64,000 nucleotides of DNA from Streptomyces albireticuli (GCF_002192455.1 NZ_CP021744.1:3502001-3566000); one strand, 5' to 3'; positions 17,374 to 29,701 are shown, counted from the stretch's first letter. The notes: a model not told the origin generated them from the letters alone. Program-made: numbers and translations.

Positions 17374-18275
17374 ACGGCCTCCCCGGCGCCGGCTCCGGCC
17401 CCGGCCGCCTGTGCCGCCGCTTCCTCCACGGCCCGCACCACCTTCACCGCGTCCGCGCTCGCCCGGACCTCGTGCACCCGGACGGCCCAGGCGCCCTCGC
17501 GGGCCGCGATCGCCGTGACGGCCGCCGTCGCCGCGTCCCGCTCCCGGGCCGGTGGCGGGCTGCCCTCGTACCCGGCCAGCACCCGGCCCAGGAACCGCTT
17601 GCGGGACGCCGCCACCAGCATCGGGCGGCCCAGCTCCCGGCCCAGCCGGTCCAGCCCGGCCACCAGCGCCAGGTCGTGGTCGGCGTTCTTCGCGAAGCCG
17701 AGGCCCGGGTCGACCACCAGCCGGTCCGGGGACACCCCGCCCTCGACCACCGCGTCCAGCCGCTGCCGCAGCTCGTCGAGGACCTCGCCGACCACGTCGC
17801 CGTAGACCGCCCGGCTGTTCATGTCCGCGCTGAACCCCCGCCAGTGCATCACCACGAACGGCACCCCGGCCGTGGCCACCACCGGCACCATCGCGGGGTC
17901 CGCCAGGCCCCCGCTCACATCGTTGACCAGCACCGCGCCGGCCTCGACGGCCGCCTCCGCGACCGCGGCGCGCATGGTGTCCACGGAGACCACCACGCCC
18001 TCGCCCGCCAGCCCCCTGACCACCGGGATCACCCGGCGCAGCTCCTCGCGCTCGTCCACCCGGGGTGCGCCCGGCCGGGTGGACTCGCCGCCCACGTCGA
18101 CCAGATCGGCGCCCTGGGCCACCAGGTCCAGACCTCGCTTGACCGCCACCTCGGTGTCGAACCAGCGACCGCCGTCGGAGAACGAATCAGGCGTGACATT
18201 GACCACGCCCATCACCGCACAGCGGTCCCACTCCGGCAGACCGACGGGCCCGAATCGACCGCGCAACGTACTCAT
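17370..18275 (-). CDS. folP: Dihydropteroate synthase
   Basis: Joins the pterin pyrophosphate to p-aminobenzoate. 301 residues. Signatures are GVVNVTPDSFSDGGRW, LVDVGGESTRPGA, VSVDTMRAAVAEAAVEAGAVLVNDVSGG and the loop LVAASRKRFLG. ATG 18275 (MSTLRGRFGP) is preferred over a TTG nine codons upstream. Target of sulfonamides; the ordinary FolP active-site residues are present. Confidence 0.96.
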   Translation of the reverse strand: MSTLRGRFGPVGLPEWDRCAVMGVVNVTPDSFSDGGRWFDTEVAVKRGLDLVAQGADLVDVGGESTRPGAPRVDEREELRRVIPVVRGLAGEGVVVSVDTMRAAVAEAAVEAGAVLVNDVSGGLADPAMVPVVATAGVPFVVMHWRGFSADMNSRAVYGDVVGEVLDELRQRLDAVVEGGVSPDRLVVDPGLGFAKNADHDLALVAGLDRLGRELGRPMLVAASRKRFLGRVLAGYEGSPPPARERDAATAAVTAIAAREGAWAVRVHEVRASADAVKVVRAVEEAAAQAAGAGAGAGEAV

Positions 18276-18362
18276 GCCGACAAGCCTAGGGCGTGCCGCC
18301 AAGGGTGCGCCGCCCGCCCGGAGGCCGGATCCGGTCGCGACCGGTGCCCGGGCCGGAAAACG

Positions 18363-18412
18363 CCGAAGGCCCCGGCCTCGGCGCCGGGGGGCGCTCGGGG
18401 CGGGGCCTTCGG
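18363..18412 (-). terminator. Hairpin terminator
   Basis: 12-bp perfect arms ccgaaggccccg (18363-18374) and cggggccttcgg (18401-18412), just 3' of the gene ending at 18426 and upstream of folP. Confidence 0.7.
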
Positions 18413-18425
18413 GCCACTGACACGG

Positions 18426-20276
18426 TCAGGCCGCGCGGGTGACCTCCGAGGCGGAGACGGTGTCCTCGTCGTGCACGGAGTGCTTGGGCTCGGCCGGGCG
18501 GCGGCGCAGCAGGCGCGGCAGCTCCAGGAAGCCCTCGGCCTGCATCATCGCGAAGCCGATGCGCGGCAGGTCCCGGCTGTTCGGGAAGACCACGAAGCGC
18601 GGCTCCCAGCGCGGCCGGAACTTCTCGTTGAACTTGTAGAGCGACTCGATCTGGAACCAGCGCGAGAGGAAGACCAGCACGGTGCGCTGGATCCGGACGA
18701 CCGGGCCGGCGCCCAGCTTGCCGCCGCGCTCCAGGGCGGAGCGGAAGAACGCGAAGTTCAGCGACAGGCGCTTGATCTTCAGCTCCGGCGCGGACTGGAG
18801 GAAGGCCACGATCAGGAGCTCGTTCATGCCCGGGTCCGCGCTGCGGTCGCGGCGCATCAGCTCCAGCGAGCTGCCGTCCGGGCCCCACGGCACGTAGTGC
18901 TGCATGGCGCGGAGGTCGCCGAACGGGCAGTCCTCGCCCTCCTCCGGGTCCTTGTGGGCGGTCGCGATGATGGCGTCCAGGTCCTTGGGGTCGCCGATGC
19001 GGCCCAGGGCCATGGAGAAGCCGCGCTCGTCCTCGGTGTCGCGCCAGGCGTTGGCGGCCTTCTGGACGGCCTCCAGCTCCTCGGGGCCCAGGTCGCCGAC
19101 GCGGCGCACCTTGGTGCTGTAGCCGTTGCGCTCGATGCGCTTGACCATCTGGCGGACGTTGCGCATGGAGCGGCCGGTGAGGGAGAAGTCCGCGACGTCC
19201 ACGATGGCCTCGTCGCCCATCTCCAGGGCGTCCAGACCGGTCTCACGGGTCCAGACCTCGCCACCGGTCTCGCTGCACCCGGCGACCGCCGGGGTCCAGG
19301 AGTGGCGCTTGGCGAGCTCCATGAACTTCTCGATCGCGCCGGGCCACGCCTCGACGTCACCGATCGGGTCACCGCTGGCGAGCATCACGCCGGAGACGAC
19401 GCGGTAGGAGACGGCGGCCTTGCCCGACGGGGAGAAGACGACGCTCTTGTCACGGCGCAGCGCGAAGTGGCCGAGCGAGTCGCGGGCACCGTGCTTGTCC
19501 AGCAGCTCGCGCAGCCGGTCCTCGTCCTCCTCGGTCAGGACCGCGGCCGGGTAGGCCGGGCGGAAGGCGAGGAAGGCGGTGGTGGCGACGGTCAGCAGAC
19601 CGAGGGCGCCCAGGGAGTAGCCGACGGTGTAGTCGACGCCGCCGGTGTAGCGGATCGAACCCTCGAAGCCGAAGAGGCCCCAGATCACGTGCTCGATCTG
19701 CTCCAGGACCGGCGGGTCACCGATCATCTGCTTGGGGTGCGAGCCGACGATCACCCAGCCGAGGCCGAAGCTGGCCGCGCCCATGAGGACGAAGTTGGCC
19801 AGCGCCTTCCAGCGGCTGCGCGGGTCGGGCAGCGCGAAGAACGCCTTGCGGTGCCACACCAGGTAGGCGAAGACCAGCAGGGACAGGCCGGCGCCGGGGT
19901 AGGAGTGGCGGTAGATGAGCTGGGCGGCCGCGCCTATCGGCAGCAGCACGACGGCGGCGAGCCAGGCCTGCTGCTTGGCCCGCTTGAGGCCGTGGGCCAG
20001 CATCAGGAGCAGGATGCCCACGATGATCGAGCCGGCGGCCGCCAGCTGGGTCACCGAACCGGGCAGGACCTCGGCGAAGCTGTGGACGCGGCTCCAGCGC
20101 CACCGGGGGACGACCCCCGCCAGGATGTCGAGCAGGCCGATGACGGCCGCGACCGTACCCACGACCGCGGGCACGTGCTCAGGCCGTGGCCCCTTGAGGA
20201 TGCGCGCAAGCCTCGACAGTCGCTTGGTCCCCTCGGGAACCCCATCGGACTTTTTGCCATCTACCCTGACAGACAT
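18426..20276 (-). CDS. Lysyl-phosphatidylglycerol-synthase-like membrane protein (DUF2156)
   Basis: 616 residues. The N-terminal 260 residues contain about six to seven membrane helices (for example VPAVVGTVAAVIGLLDILAG, AAAGSIIVGILLLMLAHGL). The C-terminal 340 residues are the double-GNAT DUF2156 domain of MprF/LysX-type transferases (GKAAVSYRVVSGVMLASGDPIG, RNVRQMVKRIERNGY). No lysyl-tRNA synthetase domain is fused, unlike mycobacterial LysX. Family members move an amino acid from tRNA to phosphatidylglycerol or diacylglycerol. ATG 20276 is the best start. It diverges from an esterase gene. Confidence 0.85.
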   Translation of the reverse strand: MSVRVDGKKSDGVPEGTKRLSRLARILKGPRPEHVPAVVGTVAAVIGLLDILAGVVPRWRWSRVHSFAEVLPGSVTQLAAAGSIIVGILLLMLAHGLKRAKQQAWLAAVVLLPIGAAAQLIYRHSYPGAGLSLLVFAYLVWHRKAFFALPDPRSRWKALANFVLMGAASFGLGWVIVGSHPKQMIGDPPVLEQIEHVIWGLFGFEGSIRYTGGVDYTVGYSLGALGLLTVATTAFLAFRPAYPAAVLTEEDEDRLRELLDKHGARDSLGHFALRRDKSVVFSPSGKAAVSYRVVSGVMLASGDPIGDVEAWPGAIEKFMELAKRHSWTPAVAGCSETGGEVWTRETGLDALEMGDEAIVDVADFSLTGRSMRNVRQMVKRIERNGYSTKVRRVGDLGPEELEAVQKAANAWRDTEDERGFSMALGRIGDPKDLDAIIATAHKDPEEGEDCPFGDLRAMQHYVPWGPDGSSLELMRRDRSADPGMNELLIVAFLQSAPELKIKRLSLNFAFFRSALERGGKLGAGPVVRIQRTVLVFLSRWFQIESLYKFNEKFRPRWEPRFVVFPNSRDLPRIGFAMMQAEGFLELPRLLRRRPAEPKHSVHDEDTVSASEVTRAA

Positions 20277-20445
20277 CTCTTCCCGTCGTCCTGTCGAGTG
20301 GTCCTGCGCCATCTGGCGGCAGCGCCCGGACAATGTGCGCCCTGTAGGACGACGGTTTCGGGGTTGAGGTTCCGCCGGGGGCCGAGCCCGGAAAGAAGTA
20401 ACCATTCCGCGACCCTCTGCCGGGTCGCTCGGCAGAAAGCACCTC

Positions 20446-21555
20446 ATGGGTCTCACCAGCATGGCGGTTCTGCTGCTTGCCATAGCGGCGGCGGTAGTGC
20501 TCTTCGCTCTGACCATTTGGCTCTGGCCCCGCCTGGGCAAGAAGAGTATCGGGTCCGTCCTCGGACGGATCGGCATGATGTTCGCCACCCAGCTCACGCT
20601 GTTCGCGGCGATCGGCCTCTGGGCCAACCAGTCCTTCGGCTTCTACGGCTCCTGGGCGGACCTCTTCGGCCAGGTGAAGTCGGAGGGCGTCGTCGTCGAC
20701 CACAGCGCCAGCGGCAAGCGGGTGCAGGTCGTGAGCACCCAGGCGGTGAAGGTCCCGCGCGGTGACGTGCCCCGGGTCGGCGGCAAGATCGAGAAGATCA
20801 TGGTCGCGGGCGTCGATTCGAAGATCAACGGCCCGGCGTACGTCTACCTGCCGCCGGAGTACTTCCAGCCGGAGTACGCGCAGAAGAACTTTCCCGCCTC
20901 CGTCGTGCTGACCGGCTTCCCCGGCACCTCCGAGGCCCTGATCAAGGGCCTCGACTACCCGGTCCGCGCGCACAAGCTCGCCAAGGCCAAGAAGATGCAG
21001 CCGACCATCCTGGTGATGCTGCGCCCGTCCGTCGTGGGCCAGCGCGACACCGAATGCATCGACATACCCAACGGCCCCCAGGCCGAGACCTTCTTCGCCA
21101 AGGACATCCGCAAGGCGATATCCCAGCGCTACCGCGTCGGTGACAAGGCCGAGAACTGGGGCATCATCGGCAACTCCACCGGCGGCTACTGCGCACTGAA
21201 GATCGCCATGCGCCACCCCGACGCCTACGGCGCCGCGGCCTCGCTCTCCGGCTACTACAAGGCCCTCCAGGACCCCACGACCGGTTCCCTCTTCGGCGGC
21301 AGCAAGAAGCTGGAGAACGAGAACGACGTGATGTGGCGCCTCAAGCACGAGAAGACCCCGCCCATCTCGGTGCTGGTGACCAGCAGCAAGCAGGGCGAGC
21401 ACAACTACAAGGACACCCTGAAGTTCATCGAGGAGGCCAAGGGCTCCGCCCGGGTCTCCTCGATCATCCTCGACAGCGGCGGCCACAACTTCAACACGTG
21501 GCGCCGTGAGCTGAACCCCACCCTCCAGTGGATGGGCAGCCGCCTGAGCGCCTAG
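20446..21555 (+). CDS. Membrane-anchored esterase (Esterase D/antigen 85 class)
   Basis: 369 residues. Three N-terminal hydrophobic segments (about 3-25, 33-60) are followed by an extracytoplasmic alpha/beta-hydrolase of the esterase D fold: PAYVYLPPEYF, VVLTGFPGTSEALI, nucleophile elbow GIIGNSTGGYCALKIA (Ser in GNSTG), and the terminal His in LDSGGHNFNTW. Divergent from the aminoacyl-lipid synthase-like gene, so it could hydrolyse an aminoacyl lipid, as known for such pairs in other bacteria. A general lipase or acyl esterase is the alternative. Confidence 0.87.
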   Translation: MGLTSMAVLLLAIAAAVVLFALTIWLWPRLGKKSIGSVLGRIGMMFATQLTLFAAIGLWANQSFGFYGSWADLFGQVKSEGVVVDHSASGKRVQVVSTQAVKVPRGDVPRVGGKIEKIMVAGVDSKINGPAYVYLPPEYFQPEYAQKNFPASVVLTGFPGTSEALIKGLDYPVRAHKLAKAKKMQPTILVMLRPSVVGQRDTECIDIPNGPQAETFFAKDIRKAISQRYRVGDKAENWGIIGNSTGGYCALKIAMRHPDAYGAAASLSGYYKALQDPTTGSLFGGSKKLENENDVMWRLKHEKTPPISVLVTSSKQGEHNYKDTLKFIEEAKGSARVSSIILDSGGHNFNTWRRELNPTLQWMGSRLSA

Positions 21556-21569
21556 GGCGCCCGGCCCGC

Positions 21570-22175
21570 TCAGCGGGCCATGATCAGGCTCATCGCCTCG
21601 GCCCGGGTAGCGGGGTCACGCAGCTGGCCCCGCACCGCCGACGTCAGCGTCTTGGCACCGGGCTTACGGATACCGCGCATGGACATGCACATGTGCTCGC
21701 ACTCGACGACCACGACGACGCCGCGCGGCTCCAGTATCTCCATCAGCGAATCGGCGATCTGCGTCGTGAGCCGCTCCTGCACCTGCGGGCGCCGGGCGTA
21801 GACGTCGACCAGCCGGGCCAGCTTCGACAGCCCCGTGATCTTCCCGCTCGTCGACGGGATGTAGCCGACGTGCGCCACGCCGTGGAACGGCACCAGGTGG
21901 TGCTCACAGGTGCTGTACACCTCGATGTCGCGGACGAGCACCATCTCGTCGTGGCCGAGGTCGAACGTGGTGGTCAGCACGTCCTCCGGCTCCTGCCACA
22001 GGCCCGCGAATATCTCCTTGTACGCCCGCGCCACCCGGGCGGGCGTCTCGCGCAGGCCCTCGCGGTCCGGGTCCTCACCGACCGCGATCAGCAGCTCGCG
22101 GACGGCGTTCTCGGCACGCTTCTCGTCGAATTCACCGATGGAGTTCTCGGCGTCCAGCGTCACCGGGTCGGTCAT
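21570..22175 (-). CDS. folE: GTP cyclohydrolase I
   Basis: Zinc enzyme opening folate synthesis from GTP. 201 residues, full length. Zinc and active-site motifs: [20 protein letters not shown] (Cys90, His92/93) and [13 protein letters not shown] with the second zinc Cys; also [22 protein letters not shown]. Ends 15 nt from the convergent esterase stop. It lies downstream of ftsH on the same strand, separated by a hairpin. Confidence 0.97.
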   Translation of the reverse strand: MTDPVTLDAENSIGEFDEKRAENAVRELLIAVGEDPDREGLRETPARVARAYKEIFAGLWQEPEDVLTTTFDLGHDEMVLVRDIEVYSTCEHHLVPFHGVAHVGYIPSTSGKITGLSKLARLVDVYARRPQVQERLTTQIADSLMEILEPRGVVVVVECEHMCMSMRGIRKPGAKTLTSAVRGQLRDPATRAEAMSLIMAR

Positions 22176-22227
22176 GGGGTTGCCTCGTTCTCTCGTACGT
22201 TCAGCCGGCGGCCGCCGGACATGCGGA

Positions 22228-22268
22228 ATGCCGCGCCCCCAAGGCTAATAACCTGGGGGACGCGGCAT
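22228..22268 (-). terminator. Hairpin between ftsH and folE
   Basis: Imperfect long stem atgccgcg-ccccc-aagg / cct-ggggg-acgcggcat around a short AT-rich loop. It could end ftsH transcription or act as an attenuator before folE. Confidence 0.55.
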
Positions 22269-22311
22269 CCATTCCGGTCCCCGGCGGGGTCCGGATCGAG
22301 CTCTGGGGTGC

Positions 22312-24306
<1,995 letters not shown>

Positions 24307-24568
24307 CCATACGGGGCGCGGGCGCCCCGTCCCTCCTGCCACAGTGAGGCACGGCTGCCCCTCGGGGGGTGCCTGTGCGTACGGTGTTCTGCTCGACCTT
24401 GCGGTGCTCGAAAACAGAATGCTTGAAAAGACTGACCTTCGGACGGTACCCCAGCATTGTCACCCGACGCTGCCGCAGACGGTCAACCAACCCGCCTTCC
24501 CCTGCTCCAACGGCGGAAACCGCTGTTCGGTTCCCGCCCGCCGGAGCGGCCCGTCCGGGCCGTGGACC

Positions 24569-25132
24569 CTAGCCGCCGTAGACGTGCGGCGCGAGCGTGC
24601 CCACGAAGGGCAGGTTGCGGTACTTCTCGGCGAAGTCCAGGCCGTAGCCGACCACGAACTCGTTGGGGATGTCGAAGCCGACCCACTTCACGTCGATCGC
24701 GACCTTGGCCGCCTCCGGCTTGCGCAGGAGCGTCACGACATTGAGGGAGGCGGGCTCGCGCGAGCCCAGGTTCGACAGCAGCCACGACAGCGTGAGGCCG
24801 GAGTCGATGATGTCCTCGACGATCAGGACGTGCTTGCCCTTGATGTCGGTGTCGAGGTCCTTCAGGATGCGCACCACCCCGGAGGACTGGGTGCCCGCGC
24901 CGTACGAGGACACCGCCATCCAGTCCATCGTGAGGGGGGTGGACAGCGCACGCGCCAGGTCCGCCATCACCATCACGGCGCCCTTCAGGACGCCGACGAT
25001 GAGCAGGTCCTTGCCCGCGTACTCCGCGTCGATCTTCGCGGCCAGCTCCGCCAGCTTCGCGTCGATCTCTTCCTTGGTGATGAGCACCGACTTGAGGTCG
25101 GTGCCCATGTCCTTGTCGTCCACCCGCGTCAC
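24569..25132 (-). CDS. hpt: Hypoxanthine phosphoribosyltransferase
   Basis: Purine salvage enzyme forming IMP/GMP from hypoxanthine/guanine and PRPP. About 187 residues. PRPP site [18 protein letters not shown] and flexible-loop region [16 protein letters not shown]; also [25 protein letters not shown]. Start is uncertain: GTG 25132 is used, but GTG 25123 or ATG 25108 also fit. Followed by ftsH after a 262-nt gap without a gene. Confidence 0.95.
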   Translation of the reverse strand: MTRVDDKDMGTDLKSVLITKEEIDAKLAELAAKIDAEYAGKDLLIVGVLKGAVMVMADLARALSTPLTMDWMAVSSYGAGTQSSGVVRILKDLDTDIKGKHVLIVEDIIDSGLTLSWLLSNLGSREPASLNVVTLLRKPEAAKVAIDVKWVGFDIPNEFVVGYGLDFAEKYRNLPFVGTLAPHVYGG

Positions 25133-25200
25133 TCTCGTTTGGTTACGGCTCATCCGGCTTTGATTCGAGGCGAGCCAAGGCTCATCCGCACTCGTTCGAA

Positions 25201-26223
25201 TCAGCCCTGCCGGAGCACCAGTCTGCCACCCTGCCTGCGGACCGCGACCCGCCCGGGGAGGTTGATGGCTCCTTGGCCGCGCCAACCGGTGATCAGCCGG
25301 TCGACTTCCTCGATGTGCCGGGCGAAGAGCGAACCGGCGGGAGAGCCCGCCGAGATGGCCGCGCGGCGCAGCACCCGGCGGCGGACCGCGGGGGGCAGCG
25401 CGAAGAGCTTCGCGGCCTCCAGGGCGCCGGTGTCGTCGCGCACGGACGGCTCCACGGCGGCGGCCCAGCCGTCGAGGGCGTCCGCGTCGTCGCGGGAGAG
25501 CTGGGCCGTGCGGGCGAGGGCCTCGACGACGCCCTTGCCGAGCGCCTTCTCCAGGACGGGGAGGGCCTCGTGGCGGACCCGGGAGCGGGTGTAGGCCGGG
25601 TCGGCGTTGTGCGGGTCGTCCCAGACGGGCAGGGACTGCACCATGCAGGCCTTGCGGGCGGTCTGGCGGTCGAGGCCCAGGAAGGGCCTGCGGTAGCGGC
25701 CGTCGACGCCGGATGCCACGGCCATGCCGGACAGCGAGCGGATGCCGGAGCCGCGAGCGAGGCCGAGGAGGACCGTCTCGGCCTGGTCGTCCCGGGTGTG
25801 GCCGAGGAGGACCGCGGCGGCGCCGTGCCGCTCGGCGGCGGCGTCCAGCGCGGCGTAGCGGGCGTCGCGGGCGGCGGCCTCGGGGCCGCCGTCCCGGCCG
25901 ACCGTCACCGTGACGGCCTCGACGGGGTCGAGGTCGAAGGCGGCCAGCCGGCTGACGACCTCGGCGGCGCGGATGTCGGAACCGTGCTGGAGGCCGTGGT
26001 CGACGGTGACCCCGCCGGCCCGGATGCCGAGCCTGGGGGCCTCGAAGGCCAGGGCGGAGGCCAGCGCCATGGAGTCGGCGCCGCCGGAGCAGGCCACCAG
26101 GACCAGCGGCGGCCGGTCCGAGGGAGCGGGGGGTACGGATGCGGGTGAGGTGGGGGTGAGGACGTCGTGGAGTACGCGGCGGACCGCCAGGCGTATCGCG
26201 GCGACCGCGGGATGTGGACCCAT
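25201..26223 (-). CDS. tilS: tRNA(Ile)-lysidine synthetase
   Basis: Modifies C34 of the CAU-anticodon tRNA-Ile to lysidine so AUA is read correctly. 340 residues. N-type ATP pyrophosphatase loop [13 protein letters not shown], then [33 protein letters not shown] and the family motif [16 protein letters not shown] with [18 protein letters not shown]. The short actinobacterial form lacks the longer C-terminal domains. It sits 69 nt upstream of hpt. Confidence 0.94.
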   Translation of the reverse strand: MGPHPAVAAIRLAVRRVLHDVLTPTSPASVPPAPSDRPPLVLVACSGGADSMALASALAFEAPRLGIRAGGVTVDHGLQHGSDIRAAEVVSRLAAFDLDPVEAVTVTVGRDGGPEAAARDARYAALDAAAERHGAAAVLLGHTRDDQAETVLLGLARGSGIRSLSGMAVASGVDGRYRRPFLGLDRQTARKACMVQSLPVWDDPHNADPAYTRSRVRHEALPVLEKALGKGVVEALARTAQLSRDDADALDGWAAAVEPSVRDDTGALEAAKLFALPPAVRRRVLRRAAISAGSPAGSLFARHIEEVDRLITGWRGQGAINLPGRVAVRRQGGRLVLRQG

Positions 26224-26413
26224 GTCCGTGTGTCCAATCGTTCCATATGGAGATCGTTCGGAGCTGCTCGAGCTTCGATGGCCTCAGTCACGCTGTGTGC
26301 GTCGATGGTGACAGAAGCGAGCCATTACCCGAGCATCGCACGCCCACCCCTGGCTCACGGTCCCTCGGAAGGGTGATTACGGAGTCCTTCTACCCGGAGG
26401 AGGAGCTTCCGCT

Positions 26414-27571
26414 TCACTGCTCGGACCTGCCGTGCACCCTCGTGACCCAGTCCGCCGGTTTGGCGATCTCCGCCTTGGTCGGGAGTGTGTTCGGGGAGGT
26501 CCACACGCGGTTGAAGCCGTCCATGCCCACCGCGTCCACGACCGCCCGTACGAAACGCTCACCGTCACGGTACTGCCGCAGCTTGGCGTCCAGGCCCAGC
26601 AGCCTGCGCAGCGCCGCGTCCAGCCGCCCCGCGCCGTTCGCCCGCCGCTGCTGGAACTTCTCCCGGATCTCGGCGACCGAGGGCACCACCCGCGGGCCCA
26701 CACCGTCCATCACGTAGTCGGCGTGCCCCTCCAGCAGGGACATCACCGCCGTCAGCCGGCCCAGGATCTCCCGCTGGGCGGGCGTCTGGACCAGGTCGAC
26801 GATGCTCCGGCCGCCCCGCTCCTCGGCCTCACCGGCCTCCTCGTCGGCCGGGCGGCCGCCCGCCAGCGACTGCGCGGCCTCGCGGACACGCCCCAGCAGT
26901 GTCGCCGGGTCGACCTCGGTCTCGCCGAGGAACGCCTGGATCTCGCCCTCGATGTGGTCGCGCAGCCAGGGCACGGCCGTGAACTGCGTCCGGTGCGTCT
27001 CCTCGTGCAGGCACACCCACAGCCGGAAGTCGTGCGGATCCACCTCCAGCTCCCGCTCGACGTGGACGATGTTCGGCGCCACGAGCAGCAGCCGGCCGCC
27101 GTTCGCCGCCCCCGGCAGGTCGCCCGTGGCGGGCGCGAACGTCTCGTACTGGCCCAGCACGCGGGAGGCGAGGAACGACAGCAGCATGCCCAGCTCCACA
27201 CCGGTCACCTTGCCGCCGACGGCACCCAGCACCGCGCCGCCGGGCACATTGCCCCGCCGGTCCTGCATCTTCTCCAGCAGCGGGCCGAGAACAGCCCGGA
27301 AACCGGCGACGTTCGCCTTGATCCACCCGGCCCGGTCCACCACCAGCACCGGGGTGTCGCGCACCGCCGGATCGTCCGGGTCCCCCGGCGGCGGTGCCAT
27401 CCGGGTGAACGCCCGGACGTGCTCCTCCGACGTCTTCGCGTGCCGCCGCAGCTCGGCGACGACCTCCCGCGCCTCGTCACGGCCGACTTCGGGCCCCGGC
27501 CGTACGAGCCGGGTCGCAGTCGCCACCGCGAGCTTCCAGTCGACCATCTCCGCACCACCGATGCTCGTCAT
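26414..27571 (-). CDS. Zinc-dependent metalloprotease-like protein (DUF2342)
   Basis: 385 residues. The motif CLHEETHRTQF (HExxH) with downstream EGHADYVMDGVG forms a zincin-like centre. This family is often annotated coenzyme F420 biosynthesis-associated protein in actinomycetes, though no enzymatic role has been shown to my knowledge. Start ATG 27571 (MTSIGG); an ATG eight codons downstream is possible. Conserved between tilS and dacB. Confidence 0.88.
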   Translation of the reverse strand: MTSIGGAEMVDWKLAVATATRLVRPGPEVGRDEAREVVAELRRHAKTSEEHVRAFTRMAPPPGDPDDPAVRDTPVLVVDRAGWIKANVAGFRAVLGPLLEKMQDRRGNVPGGAVLGAVGGKVTGVELGMLLSFLASRVLGQYETFAPATGDLPGAANGGRLLLVAPNIVHVERELEVDPHDFRLWVCLHEETHRTQFTAVPWLRDHIEGEIQAFLGETEVDPATLLGRVREAAQSLAGGRPADEEAGEAEERGGRSIVDLVQTPAQREILGRLTAVMSLLEGHADYVMDGVGPRVVPSVAEIREKFQQRRANGAGRLDAALRRLLGLDAKLRQYRDGERFVRAVVDAVGMDGFNRVWTSPNTLPTKAEIAKPADWVTRVHGRSEQ

Positions 27572-27644
27572 GGCTTCACGGTACGTGCACCGCTCCGCTC
27601 GGGGTAGCGCGGTCCGGCGGCCTGTGGACAACCGGCGGGGCCGG

Positions 27645-29117
27645 TCAGCTCCGGCAGCCGCAGTCCGCCACCTTGGCGGCCAGCCGGTCCAGGGCCCGCT
27701 GCGCGGCGTCCGCGTCGCCGGTGCCGGAGGCCATGAACGCGAACGTCACGACCCGGCCCTCGGCGTCGACCACGGTCCCGGCCAGCGTGTTCACGCCCGT
27801 CAGCGTGCCGGTCTTGGCCCGGACGAGGCCGCGGCCCGCCGCCTCGTGCCCGTACCGGCCGCGCAGGGTGCCGGTGAAGCCCGCCACCGGCAGGCCCGTG
27901 AGGAGCGGGCGCAGCCCCGGGCGGCCGGGCTCGGCGGCGCGTACGAGCAGCCGGGCGAGGAGGTCCGCGGAGACCTGGTCGGCGCGGTCCAGGCCGCTGC
28001 CGTCGGCGATCTTGGCGCCGGGCAGCCCCAGCGCGTCCAGGCGCGCGGTGACCGCCCTTGCCGCGCCTTCGAAGCTCGCCTCCTGCCCCGAGGCGAGCGC
28101 GGTCTGCCGGGCCAGTGCCTCGGCGATGTCGTTGTCGCTGTAGGTGAGGGTCCGCTCGACGAGCGCGGCCACGGTCGGCGAGGACACCGCGGCGAGGCGC
28201 TCCGCCCGGTCGCCGGCCCGGCGGGACGTCACGCCGCCCTCGGTGCCGACGCCTTCGTCGCGCAGCAGGCCGGCGAACTTCTCCGCCGCGTCGGCGGCCG
28301 GGTCCGTGGAGCGCTCGGCCGTGCCGCGGTCGGAGCCGTCGAGGCGGCCCTCGTCGACCATCAGGGCGCTGACGGGCGCGAGGTTCTCGTCGGTGCCGAT
28401 GGGGTGGAGGGCGGGGCCGGCGTAGCGGGAGGTGTCGTAGCCGACCCGGACCCGGTCCTTGTCGCGCGCCTTGAGCGCCCGGGCGGTGCTCCGGGCCAGC
28501 TCCTTCAGGCTCGCGGGCCGCTGCGGGCCGGAACCGGCGTCGTCGCGCGCCGTGAGGGTGGGGTCTCCCCCGCCGACGAGCACGATCCCGTCGTCGCCGT
28601 CGGTCACGACCGTGGTGTCGACGCGGTGGTCCGGGCCGAGGGCCGAGAGCGCCGCCGCCGCGGTGGCCAGCTTGATCGTGGAGGCGGGGGTCCGGCCGGC
28701 GCCCTCGTCAGAGCCGTGGAGCCGCTTGCCGGTGGCGGCGTCGTAGACGGCGGCCGAGTGCCGGTCGCCCAGCGCGGGGTCCTTCAGGAGCGGTTCGAGC
28801 GCGGCGGCGAGGCCGGCCGGGCCGGCCTCACGGGCGGCGCCGCGCCCGCCGGCGCCCAGCAGGACGGGGGGCGCGGCCAGGCGTCCGGGCCCGTCCGGTC
28901 GGGCCTCGCCCCGGCCGTCCGGACGGTCCGCGCCCGCCGCCGCGCGGTCCCGCTCGGCGACGCGCCGGCCGCCCTCCCACGGGCCCGCGGCGCCCACGGC
29001 GCCTCCGGCGGCCACCAGCCCGGCCAAGGCGGAAACCGCGACGAATCGCACGGTCCGGCGTTGTACAGGCGGGGCGTCACGCCACCACCCGATCTGCCAC
29101 GACCTGGCCTCAGGCAC
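27645..29117 (-). CDS. dacB: D-alanyl-D-alanine carboxypeptidase/endopeptidase (PBP4 class)
   Basis: Peptidoglycan-trimming penicillin-binding protein, exported. About 490 residues. N-terminal hydrophobic anchor (about 22-45), then SxxK in PASTIKLA (Ser146, Lys149), the SxN motif LTYSDNDIAEALAR and KTG in VRAKTGTLTGVNTLAG; the large insert between SxxK and SxN is typical of class C PBPs. GTG 29117 is taken as start, with AGGGG about 9 nt upstream. Confidence 0.94.
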   Translation of the reverse strand: MPEARSWQIGWWRDAPPVQRRTVRFVAVSALAGLVAAGGAVGAAGPWEGGRRVAERDRAAAGADRPDGRGEARPDGPGRLAAPPVLLGAGGRGAAREAGPAGLAAALEPLLKDPALGDRHSAAVYDAATGKRLHGSDEGAGRTPASTIKLATAAAALSALGPDHRVDTTVVTDGDDGIVLVGGGDPTLTARDDAGSGPQRPASLKELARSTARALKARDKDRVRVGYDTSRYAGPALHPIGTDENLAPVSALMVDEGRLDGSDRGTAERSTDPAADAAEKFAGLLRDEGVGTEGGVTSRRAGDRAERLAAVSSPTVAALVERTLTYSDNDIAEALARQTALASGQEASFEGAARAVTARLDALGLPGAKIADGSGLDRADQVSADLLARLLVRAAEPGRPGLRPLLTGLPVAGFTGTLRGRYGHEAAGRGLVRAKTGTLTGVNTLAGTVVDAEGRVVTFAFMASGTGDADAAQRALDRLAAKVADCGCRS

Positions 29118-29203
29118 GTCGGACCAGCCCCTTTCGCCACCACACACCCGCGTGAGAGACACTTAACCACCAGACGTATGTGTTGATCATGGAGGAGCCA
29201 CCC

Positions 29204-29701
29204 GTGGAGTTCGACGTCACCATCGAGATCCCGAAGGGTTCGCGGAACAAGTACGAGGTGGACCACGAGACGGGTCGCATCCGCCTGGACCGTCGACTCT
29301 TCACCTCGACCAGCTACCCGGCCGACTACGGCTTCGTCGAGAACACCCTCGGCGAGGACGGCGACCCGCTGGACGCCCTCGTCATCCTGGACGAGCCGAC
29401 GTTCCCGGGCTGCCTCATCAAGTGCCGCGCCATCGGCATGTTCCGCATGACGGACGAGGCCGGCGGCGACGACAAGCTGCTGTGCGTCCCGGCGAACGAC
29501 CCGCGCGTGGAGCACCTGCGCGACATCCACCACGTGTCGGAGTTCGACCGCCTGGAGATCCAGCACTTCTTCGAGGTCTACAAGGACCTGGAGCCGGGCA
29601 AGTCGGTCGAGGGCGCGGACTGGGTCGGCCGCGCGGAGGCCGAGGCGGAGATCGAGGCGTCCTACAAGCGCCTTGAGGCCGCGGGCGGCGCCCACCACTG
29701 A
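29204..29701 (+). CDS. ppa: Inorganic pyrophosphatase
   Basis: Family I soluble PPase that drives biosynthetic reactions by hydrolysing PPi. 165 residues. Hallmarks: [40 protein letters not shown] with the metal-binding Asp residues, and [13 protein letters not shown]. The start is fixed as GTG 29204 because GGAGGAG (29191-29197) lies 6 nt upstream, not at the ATG eight codons earlier. Divergent from dacB. Confidence 0.97.
   Translation: MEFDVTIEIPKGSRNKYEVDHETGRIRLDRRLFTSTSYPADYGFVENTLGEDGDPLDALVILDEPTFPGCLIKCRAIGMFRMTDEAGGDDKLLCVPANDPRVEHLRDIHHVSEFDRLEIQHFFEVYKDLEPGKSVEGADWVGRAEAEAEIEASYKRLEAAGGAHH

Noticed and set aside
17472..20765. 1097-codon plus-strand open frame
   Set aside because: Runs antisense through folP and the DUF2156 gene; composition is that of a shadow frame.
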